This document shows positions 1 to 5,495 of a DNA stretch of 7,254 nucleotides, piece after piece (positions within the stretch are counted from its first letter, which is position 1; the number at the start of each line of letters is the position of its first letter). The position numbers and the translations under genes were made by a program. This DNA is from Actinomycetes bacterium (GTDB taxonomy: Bacteria; Actinomycetota; Aquicultoria; CAJVYJ01; JAUVQD01): contig DAOUYN010000042.1 of the NCBI GenBank assembly GCA_030666075.1, positions 1-7,254 on the forward strand, written 5' to 3'. The notes under the pieces were generated by a model. That model was not told the DNA's origin, searched no databases, and saw only the letters and a program-made list of their open reading frames with translations.

Positions 1-726
1 GTTGATCTTATCACCGATCTCCGGCGGGAAGTCGTTGGGACCGGCCCAACCGATATCGCCGCCTTCGGCAGCCGTCTGCTCATCGGTCGACTTGTCCTTG
101 GCGGTCTTTGCGAAATCGGCGCCGTCATTCAGCTCATCCAGCACTTTGCCGGCTTCTTTCTTGTCGTCGACTGTGATCTGACTCCACAGACGCTGCTCAG
201 GCTCGATGAACTGCTCTTTGTTCTTGTCGAAATAGGCTTTCTTTTCCTTGGCGCCGACCTTGATGTCCTTAGTGACTCGCTCCATCATCTCGTCGGCTAC
301 CAGTTGGTCGTAGATCTGATCGCGCAGACCTTCTTCGGTGAGGTTCTGGTCCGCAAGCGCCTTCTCGAATTGACTCTTGTCCGGAAAGAGGTCTTTGACT
401 TGCTTGACCCTTTCATCAACGTCCTTATCGGAGACCTTGATGCCGACCTTCTTTGCTTCTTGCTTGATAAGTTCGGCATTGATAAGAAAGGTCACTATCT
501 GCTCTCGATAGCGCGTCTCTTGCTCAGGGCCGCCCTCACCTTCGAAAAGCTGTGGTTGCTGCTGTTTGATGACCGACAGCTGCTGGTCGACCTGGGACTC
601 CGGTATATCGACGCCATTGACCGTAGCCGCCGCCGATGCAGAGTCTCCTGTCAGCAAGAACGCAGCCCCAAGGCCCGCCGCTACCAGGACGACTCCCACA
701 ATTATTCCGATTTGCCATGTTTTCAT
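1..726 (-). CDS. SurA/PrsA-like peptidyl-prolyl cis-trans isomerase (foldase), N-terminal 242 residues, cut by the left edge
   Basis: The reading frame is open from an ATG at 726 to the window edge. Residues 2-26 form a hydrophobic segment after a single lysine (MKTWQIGIIVGVVLV...), which reads as a signal peptide or membrane anchor. There is no lipobox cysteine, so it is probably not a PrsA-type lipoprotein. Residues about 35-155 look like a SurA N-terminal chaperone domain: a VNG start (36-38), then charged helices rich in Lys, Glu and Gln. From about residue 175 a parvulin (PpiC-type rotamase) domain begins. It shows the family pattern of a short strand, a helix with GADFAKTAKDKS (202-213), and GGDIGW (222-227). 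The usual ASHIL histidine is Gln183 here. Of two in-frame ATGs (732 and 726), 726 is chosen because GGGGGT sits 6 bases upstream of it but touches the other. By family, it should assist folding of exported proteins outside the membrane. The C-terminal end is not in the window. Confidence 0.9.
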   Translation of the reverse strand, partial: MKTWQIGIIVGVVLVAAGLGAAFLLTGDSASAAATVNGVDIPESQVDQQLSVIKQQQPQLFEGEGGPEQETRYREQIVTFLINAELIKQEAKKVGIKVSDKDVDERVKQVKDLFPDKSQFEKALADQNLTEEGLRDQIYDQLVADEMMERVTKDIKVGAKEKKAYFDKNKEQFIEPEQRLWSQITVDDKKEAGKVLDELNDGADFAKTAKDKSTDEQTAAEGGDIGWAGPNDFPPEIGDKIN

Positions 727-732
727 ACGCAT

Positions 733-738
733 ACCCCC
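733..738 (-). promoter_or_regulatory. Ribosome binding site of the foldase gene
   Basis: On the minus strand the bases read GGGGGT, which can pair with the 16S rRNA tail (GGAGGT with one G-U pair). Six bases separate it from the ATG at 726. It directly abuts the other in-frame ATG at 732, so this site decides in favour of the start at 726. Confidence 0.7.
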
Positions 739-746
739 GTTGAAAT

Positions 747-3700
747 CTAAGGCATTATAGCACTTATGATTTCGATTATAAATTCGATGATTCGCGGTTG
801 GTCGACGGGCACTTGCAGGACGAGCTCGCCGGTAGCGGCTTTGAATTTCGCTCCCTCACGGGCGGACAGGATGCGCAGGCGATCGCTCTCGCCTTTAATG
901 ACCAGGCGACCTTTGTTAAGCATGATCGATACGAGATGACGTTCGGAGGCCCGCCAGCGCAATCTGGCCACGTCGAGCAGATTAGCCACAGGGGGCGGCA
1001 GAGCCCCAAACCTATCGGCGATAGCTTCGGTCGCTTCGGCTATCTCCTCATCACTGTGGGCCTCGGCGATCGAGCGATAGACTTCAAGCCTGATGTTCTC
1101 CTCGCCTATATAGCCGGCCGGGATATACGCATTGACCGGAAGTTCGATCTTGACCTCCGATACCGGCGGCGCGGCCTGACCCTGGAGCTCATCTACCTCG
1201 CGGCGGAGCATCCGGCAGAAAAGATCGAAACCGATACTTATCATGTGGCCGTGCTGTTCCGCCCCCACAACATTCCCGGCGCCCCGGATCTCGAGGTCCC
1301 TCAGGGCAACCCGATACCCGGAGCCAAGCTCAGTGAACTCCCCGATCGTCTTGAGACGCTCAACAGCCGGATCGGTCAGGCTCTTGCCGGCACGGTAGGT
1401 AAAGTAAGCGTAACCGCGATGCCGGCCCCGCCCGACCCGCCCGCGGAGCTGGTAGAGTTGGGCTAAGCCGAGGTGGTCCGCATTCTCAATTATCAGAGTA
1501 TTCGCCGTCGGGATGTCGATGCCCGATTCGATGATCGTCGTGCAAACGAGGACGTCGGCACGGCGATCGAGAAAGCTGAGCATCACTGCTTCCAGCTCAT
1601 GTTCGGACATCTTCCCGTGACCGACGACCACTTTCGCTTCCGGGACGATCTCCTGGAGCCGCGAGGCTGTCCTATTGATAGTCTCGACGCGGTTGTGGAC
1701 GTAGAATACTTGACCGCCCCGGGCCAACTCGCGCCTGACCGCCCCCCGAATCGTCGCCGGCTGAAACTCGCCGATATAAGTGATCACCGGATGCCGTCCC
1801 TGCGGCGGCGTCTCGATCAGACTGAGATCGCGGATACCGCTGATGGACATCTGAAGCGTCCGCGGGATCGGCGTAGCGGACAGCGTCAACACATCGACCG
1901 TCTTGCGCATAGTCCGCAGTTTCTCTTTATGATTAACCCCGAATCGTTGCTCCTCGTCGACGATTATCAGCCCAAGATCGTGAAAGCGGACGTCTTTTTG
2001 CAGCAATCTGTGGGTGCCGATAACCATATCGGTCTCACCGCTAACCGCCCGCTTGATGACTTCTTTCTGTTGCGCGGCGCTCAGAAACCGGCTGAGCATC
2101 TCGACCTTGACCGGATACGGTGTGAAGCGCTCTTTGAACGTCAGGTAGTGCTGTTGAGCTAGGATCGTCGTCGGCACCAGCATCAAGACCTGCTTGCCGT
2201 CGTTGATGGCCTTGAATGCGGTCCGTAACGCCACTTCAGTCTTGCCGTAGCCGACGTCGCCACAGACGAGCCGGTCCATCGGCCGGACTCCCTCCATGTC
2301 CTCCTTGACGGCCGTGATAGCCGTTGCCTGGTCGCGGGTGGCCTGATACGGGAAGGCCGCCTCCAGGTCGCGCTGCCATTCCGTATCGGGCGAAAAAGCG
2401 TAGCCCTGACTTTCCGACCTCTCGGAATAGAGAGCCATCAGATCAACGGCGAGCTTCTTTATAGAGCGACGGGCTTTCTTCGTCGCCCGCAGCCACTCTG
2501 TCCCGCTGAGGCGGGTGATATCGGCCCGGGCCCCCTCGGGCGCTACATATCTGGTGACGCGGTCAAGTTGCTCCATCGGCACATGCAGGCGGTCCCCTTC
2601 GGCATAATCAAGGGTGAGGTACTCCCGGGTCTTTCCGGCCACAGACTGTTTGGTCAAAGCGGCATAACGGGCGATCCCATGGACCTCGTGGACGAGGAGT
2701 TCTCCCGGGACCAGCCCGGAAAAGTCGATCAAGCTCTGACGGCGCGGACGCCAGACGCTCCCCGGTTCGGCAGTGCGGCGCGGGAAGATATCTGTCTGCC
2801 CGAAGACGATCAAGTCGATCTCCCGGGCCACGTAACCAACAGGCGTCCTTGCGACCACCAAAGCGGTCGCCGCGAGACCGGCATTACCTCGCTCAAAAGG
2901 CAGGCCTAGATCGCTCAAGAGCTCGCTGACCCGATGGAGCTCGCCTTCGTCCGCCATGATCAAAACTACGCGCAATCCCTGCTCGCGCGCCCGGCGCAGT
3001 TCGCCTTCCAACTTCCCCATCTCGCCTTTGATCTCGCGCGCACGGGCGACGTCAAAATCGATCGCGCCGGCGGACGCGCGCGCAGTCGACAGCGTCAACC
3101 TAGGAGCCAACCCGGACTTGACCTCCGTGATGTCCACATAATAGTCGGCCACCCCAAAAGGCGTTTCGCCCACATAGGCTTCAGTCAGCATCATCTCTTG
3201 TTCTTCATAGAAGCGGGTTCCTTCATCGAAGACCGCTTTCGGTTCATCGACGATCCAGGTCGTCCCGGGTGGAAAGTAAGCCGTCACCGGCACTAATTCA
3301 TGAATAATGGGTAGCCAGCGATGTAGGCCCTCATCATCATGAGGCGAGCCGCCGGCGCTCATGATGCGCTCGGCCGCGCCGTCGTCGAGACGAAACTCGC
3401 GGCTGGGACGGACCTCGATAGAATCCCGGGCCTCGAGCGAACGCTGAGAAGCAATATCAAAATCTTTTATAGACTCGATCTCATCCCCGAAGAAATCGAG
3501 ACGGACGGGGCACTCGCCTTGGGCCGGAAAGATATCTACGACGCTCCCCCGGGCCGCGAACTCGCCTATCCTCTCGACCACCGCCGAGCGGACGTAGCCC
3601 AGATCCACCAGACGCCTGAGGAGAACGCGGACTCTGATCTCCTCGTCTACGACCAAGTTGAGTCCAGCATAGACTTTTGCCGCCGGGGGCGGGACTTTCT

Positions 3701-4094
3701 GTGAAAGCGTCGTTATGGCCATTGCGAGCACCAGCTGTTCCCCGTTGAGCAGCCGTTCGAATATTTGCGCGCGCTTCCCAACGGCCTCGACATCGGGGCG
3801 GACCGTCTCGAACGGATAGCTTTCCCAATCAGGAAGGACGACCACCCGATCAGCGCCCAGGTAGTCTTCGAGCCCCTCCGCAAACCTCTCCGCCTCGGCT
3901 ACCGTCCGGGTGACCACGACGACCGGACCCTGGGTGTGCTCCGAGACAGCCGCCGCGGCCGCCGGGCCGAATCCGCCGACGACCCGGGCATCGACTAAGC
4001 CGCCCCCGGCCAGACCCTCAAGGACCTCGCCGAAGCCAACTGTTTTCTCTATCTCTTTTAGTAGTTCACTTAAGGGAGCGGTCATTGCCACCAA
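747..4094 (-). CDS. mfd: Transcription-repair coupling factor Mfd
   Basis: Mfd is a DNA translocase that removes RNA polymerase stalled at DNA lesions and recruits UvrA for strand-specific nucleotide excision repair. The frame encodes 1115 residues, close to the usual 1,150. Domains in order: a UvrB-like N-terminal module (about 1-340, with GYVRSAVVERIGEFAARGS at 166-184 and VRLDFFGDEIES at 197-208); a CarD-like RNA polymerase interaction domain (about 455-520, with GELLVHEVHGIARY at 464-477); a superfamily 2 translocase with Walker A GDVGYGKTE (612-620, Lys618), DEEQ box (713-716), LSATPIPRTL (738-747), TTIIESGIDIP (852-862) and QLRGRVGRGR (882-891); and a C-terminal TRCF domain (about 965-1060). 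All motor motifs look intact. The stop is TAG. The start is uncertain: TTG 4094 lies directly after an in-frame stop, with GTG 4091 and ATG 4085 following; the ATG version begins MTAPLSELL. A 68-bp gap separates it from pth. Confidence 0.97.
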   Translation of the reverse strand: MVAMTAPLSELLKEIEKTVGFGEVLEGLAGGGLVDARVVGGFGPAAAAAVSEHTQGPVVVVTRTVAEAERFAEGLEDYLGADRVVVLPDWESYPFETVRPDVEAVGKRAQIFERLLNGEQLVLAMAITTLSQKVPPPAAKVYAGLNLVVDEEIRVRVLLRRLVDLGYVRSAVVERIGEFAARGSVVDIFPAQGECPVRLDFFGDEIESIKDFDIASQRSLEARDSIEVRPSREFRLDDGAAERIMSAGGSPHDDEGLHRWLPIIHELVPVTAYFPPGTTWIVDEPKAVFDEGTRFYEEQEMMLTEAYVGETPFGVADYYVDITEVKSGLAPRLTLSTARASAGAIDFDVARAREIKGEMGKLEGELRRAREQGLRVVLIMADEGELHRVSELLSDLGLPFERGNAGLAATALVVARTPVGYVAREIDLIVFGQTDIFPRRTAEPGSVWRPRRQSLIDFSGLVPGELLVHEVHGIARYAALTKQSVAGKTREYLTLDYAEGDRLHVPMEQLDRVTRYVAPEGARADITRLSGTEWLRATKKARRSIKKLAVDLMALYSERSESQGYAFSPDTEWQRDLEAAFPYQATRDQATAITAVKEDMEGVRPMDRLVCGDVGYGKTEVALRTAFKAINDGKQVLMLVPTTILAQQHYLTFKERFTPYPVKVEMLSRFLSAAQQKEVIKRAVSGETDMVIGTHRLLQKDVRFHDLGLIIVDEEQRFGVNHKEKLRTMRKTVDVLTLSATPIPRTLQMSISGIRDLSLIETPPQGRHPVITYIGEFQPATIRGAVRRELARGGQVFYVHNRVETINRTASRLQEIVPEAKVVVGHGKMSEHELEAVMLSFLDRRADVLVCTTIIESGIDIPTANTLIIENADHLGLAQLYQLRGRVGRGRHRGYAYFTYRAGKSLTDPAVERLKTIGEFTELGSGYRVALRDLEIRGAGNVVGAEQHGHMISIGFDLFCRMLRREVDELQGQAAPPVSEVKIELPVNAYIPAGYIGEENIRLEVYRSIAEAHSDEEIAEATEAIADRFGALPPPVANLLDVARLRWRASERHLVSIMLNKGRLVIKGESDRLRILSAREGAKFKAATGELVLQVPVDQPRIIEFIIEIISAIMP
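754..782 (-). promoter_or_regulatory. Predicted extended -10 promoter for the foldase gene, inside the 3' end of mfd
   Basis: The minus strand reads TGCTATAAT at 762-754, a perfect -10 hexamer with the extended TGn motif. Exactly 17 bases upstream is TTTATA (782-777), a four-of-six match to the -35 consensus. Transcription would start near 747, at the mfd stop codon, giving a leader of about 20 bases that contains the GGGGGT ribosome binding site. The -10 box also encodes the last residues of Mfd (Ser-Ala-Ile-Met-Pro). Some of its quality could therefore be chance, but the placement just ahead of the next gene is fitting. Confidence 0.6.
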
Positions 4095-4101
4095 CTACGA
4101 A

Positions 4102-4130
4102 GATGCCTCAGTCGCTCGGACCCAGGCATC
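4102..4130 (-). promoter_or_regulatory. Hairpin in the pth-mfd leader covering the mfd ribosome binding site
   Basis: A perfect 7-bp inverted repeat (GATGCCT / AGGCATC) is extended inward, after one G-G mismatch, by four more pairs (GGTC with GACT, one of them G-U) around a 5-base loop, CGAGC. The only Shine-Dalgarno-like sequence upstream of mfd, GAGG, lies at the inner end of the 3' arm. The bases after the stem are TTCGTAG, with no T tract, so it does not look like an intrinsic terminator. It could damp mfd translation, act as a processing site, or be an mRNA stability element. Confidence 0.5.
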
Positions 4131-4162
4131 GTGCACAGTCTCTTTCTTCTCTATGCTCTACT

Positions 4163-4753
4163 TTATCTTCTATTGAACCTATTCATGGCCGCCTCGAGCC
4201 CATCAGTGACGATCGAGACGGCGGCGTCCGCGGCTTCGGCGACCGTCACATCTATTTCCGATCGCTCATCGTCCCTGAACCTTTTTAGCACGAAGTCCGC
4301 CGGGTCCATCCGCCCGGGCGGGCGGCCGATACCCACTTTGACCCTGGAAAAGTCGCCTGTGCCAAGAGAAGCGATAATGGAATCGATCCCCCGATGACCG
4401 CCCGAACCCCCACCGGCCTTGACGCGCAAAGAGGCAAAATCCAAATCGAGATCATCATAGACGACCACAATAGCGCCAACGGAAGTTTCTAACTCACGGG
4501 CAGCACGAGCGATGACCTTGCCACTTAGATTGACATACAATGTCGGCTTGATAAGCCGGACCTGAGCGCCTTCGACTTCAAAGCTGGTGAAAAAACCATC
4601 CCGGCCCAGCTCGAGTCGCGCCCCGTGAACCTCGGCGAGACGGTCGATGACCATCCAACCCACATTATGACGCGTACCATCGTACTCAGGACTGGGGTTT
4701 CCTAGGCCGGCAATTATATGAGGGTGTTCAGATGACACGTTCCCACGACTCAC
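4163..4753 (-). CDS. pth: Peptidyl-tRNA hydrolase
   Basis: Pth cleaves the ester bond of peptidyl-tRNA released prematurely from ribosomes and recycles the tRNA in the cytoplasm. The 196-residue length fits the bacterial Pth family. Visible motifs: GLGNP (16-20, Asn19 equivalent to E. coli Asn10), TRHNVG (27-32) with the catalytic His29, KPTLYVNLSG (69-78) with substrate-binding Asn75, YDDLDL (99-104) with Asp100 matching E. coli Asp93, then GGGSGGHRG (114-122) and KVGIGRP (139-145). The C-terminal stretch TDGLEAAMNRF matches the family's last helix. Two positions differ from the E. coli enzyme: Met67 is Val74, and Asn114 is Arg121. The start is GTG at 4753, 17 bp after the L25 stop; a second in-frame GTG at 4738 would remove five residues. 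No clear ribosome binding site precedes either, so translation may be coupled to rplY. It lies between rplY and mfd, as in many Gram-positive genomes. Confidence 0.96.
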   Translation of the reverse strand: MSRGNVSSEHPHIIAGLGNPSPEYDGTRHNVGWMVIDRLAEVHGARLELGRDGFFTSFEVEGAQVRLIKPTLYVNLSGKVIARAARELETSVGAIVVVYDDLDLDFASLRVKAGGGSGGHRGIDSIIASLGTGDFSRVKVGIGRPPGRMDPADFVLKRFRDDERSEIDVTVAEAADAAVSIVTDGLEAAMNRFNRR

Positions 4754-4754
4754 G

Positions 4755-4767
4755 CGGGCATGGCCCG
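4755..4767 (-). promoter_or_regulatory. Small perfect hairpin between rplY and pth
   Basis: CGGGC and GCCCG form a five-pair GC stem around the triloop CAT, one base upstream of the pth GTG. No T-rich tract follows, so it is not a terminator. The loop ATG opens a three-codon reading frame (ATGCCCGCGTGA) whose TGA overlaps the pth GTG. Either element could affect ribosome access to pth. Confidence 0.4.
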
Positions 4768-4771
4768 GAAG

Positions 4772-5434
4772 CTAAGACTCTTCTCCGCCGGCTTCTTCCC
4801 CTCCGGCAGCTTCGCCTTCGGCACCTTCGCCCTCGGCTTCCTCGCCAAGAACTTCCTCGACCGTCGGCTCGACCAATTTGGTCGGCTCAAGCACCGTGGC
4901 GACGACTTCGTCCGCATTACCGACCAGCATCGTGCTCTCAGGCAGCGTTAGATCGCTGGCATGAATAGACTGGCCGATATTGAGCTCGACTACATCGACC
5001 TCGATGAACTCGGGAAGTTCGGTTGGTAGCGCCTCGATCTGCAGTTCGCGAACGCCGGCCTGCATGACCCCGCCTTCGCGCACGCCGATCGACTCGCCGA
5101 CCAATCGAACCGGTATGCCCGTAACGATCTTCTCGTCGAGCGCTACGCTCAACAGATCGATGTGAAGCAGATTATCGCGGAGCGGATGCCTCTGGATCTC
5201 CTTAATGATCACGGAGGTGTCATCGCGACCTTCTACCTTTAGTTTCATAATGAAGTTAGAGCCGGCGTGTCCGCGCATGATCCGCTCGAACTCGCGAGAC
5301 TCGACGACCAGCTTGGCCGCATCGGTCTTTTGCCCATATAAGCTCACGGGAATTTTCCCCGCAGCTCGCAATCGACGGGCCTCTTTTGTCCCGGTCTCTT
5401 CCCGGGCTTGTGCTAGTAGTTCGACTATTTCCAC
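4772..5434 (-). CDS. rplY: Ribosomal protein L25, long CTC/TL5 form
   Basis: L25 binds 5S rRNA in the central protuberance of the large ribosomal subunit. The N-terminal RNA-binding domain spans about residues 1-93: it has the family opening with Arg-rich EARRLRAAGKIPVSLYG (18-34) and closes with EIQRHPLRDNLLHIDLL (79-95). The beta-rich CTC/TL5 extension spans about 100-185 and includes GIPVRLVGESIGVREGGVM (106-124) and LPTELPEFIEVDV (136-148). It ends in a low-complexity acidic Glu/Gly/Ala tail (192-220). The start is set at GTG 5434, giving 220 residues, because AGGTGA sits 7 bases upstream and a near-consensus promoter ends just before it. A longer frame from TTG 5464 would add ten residues but begins inside that promoter and has no ribosome binding site. 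In Bacillus the homologue Ctc is a general-stress protein; no convincing sigma-B-type promoter is seen here. Confidence 0.95.
   Translation of the reverse strand: MEIVELLAQAREETGTKEARRLRAAGKIPVSLYGQKTDAAKLVVESREFERIMRGHAGSNFIMKLKVEGRDDTSVIIKEIQRHPLRDNLLHIDLLSVALDEKIVTGIPVRLVGESIGVREGGVMQAGVRELQIEALPTELPEFIEVDVVELNIGQSIHASDLTLPESTMLVGNADEVVATVLEPTKLVEPTVEEVLGEEAEGEGAEGEAAGGEEAGGEES
4775..4861 (-). repeat. Low-complexity Glu/Gly/Ala-rich tail of L25
   Basis: The last 29 codons of rplY encode almost only Glu, Gly and Ala in a loose EGEGAEGEAAGGEE pattern. At DNA level they are built from near-repeats of GAAGGC, GCCGAG and GGCGAA. Acidic tails are common in the CTC form of L25, but such tracts expand and contract easily, so length may vary among relatives. 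Confidence 0.75.
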
Positions 5435-5440
5435 TGTAAA

Positions 5441-5449
5441 ATCACCTTT
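5441..5449 (-). promoter_or_regulatory. Ribosome binding site of rplY
   Basis: AAAGGTGAT on the minus strand contains AGGTGA, a strong match to the Shine-Dalgarno core, with 7 bases to the GTG at 5434. It is the main reason for choosing that start over TTG 5464. Confidence 0.8.
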
Positions 5450-5453
5450 CGCT

Positions 5454-5481
5454 ATTGTACCCAAGAAGGTCTACGCGTCAA
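5454..5481 (-). promoter_or_regulatory. Predicted sigma70/sigmaA-type promoter for rplY-pth-mfd
   Basis: TTGACG (5481-5476) and TACAAT (5459-5454) each match five of six consensus bases and are separated by 16 bp. The promoter starts 15 bp after the prs stop codon and lies wholly in the gap. Transcription should begin near 5447, at the Shine-Dalgarno itself, giving a leader of roughly 12-14 bases before the GTG. Nothing like an operator is visible around it. Confidence 0.7.
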
Positions 5482-5495
5482 GCATTTGATAGGTT

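Noticed and set aside
304..750. 148-residue plus-strand frame over the foldase gene
   Set aside because: The opposite strand carries a clear signal segment and parvulin domain with a ribosome binding site. This frame has none of these.
798..1466. 222-residue open frame on the plus strand
   Set aside because: It lies entirely antisense to the conserved C-terminal half of mfd and shows no recognisable domain or ribosome binding site. It is a by-product of GC-rich codon use.
1473..2162. 229-residue open frame on the plus strand
   Set aside because: It is antisense to the Mfd motor domain, Arg/Asp-rich in the way typical of antisense frames, and has no family resemblance.
747..4094. Separate uvrB gene or fusion at the N-terminus of mfd
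   Set aside because: The UvrB-like module is a normal part of Mfd and the frame is continuous with the RNA polymerase interaction and motor domains.
4102..4130. Intrinsic terminator after pth
   Set aside because: The stem is followed by TTCGTAG, without the run of T needed for intrinsic termination.
5457..5482. Sigma-B-type promoter for rplY/ctc, as in Bacillus
   Set aside because: GGGTAC resembles the sigma-B -10 box, but the matching -35 position at 14 bp reads CTTGAC, only half of GTTTAA. The sigmaA reading is much better.
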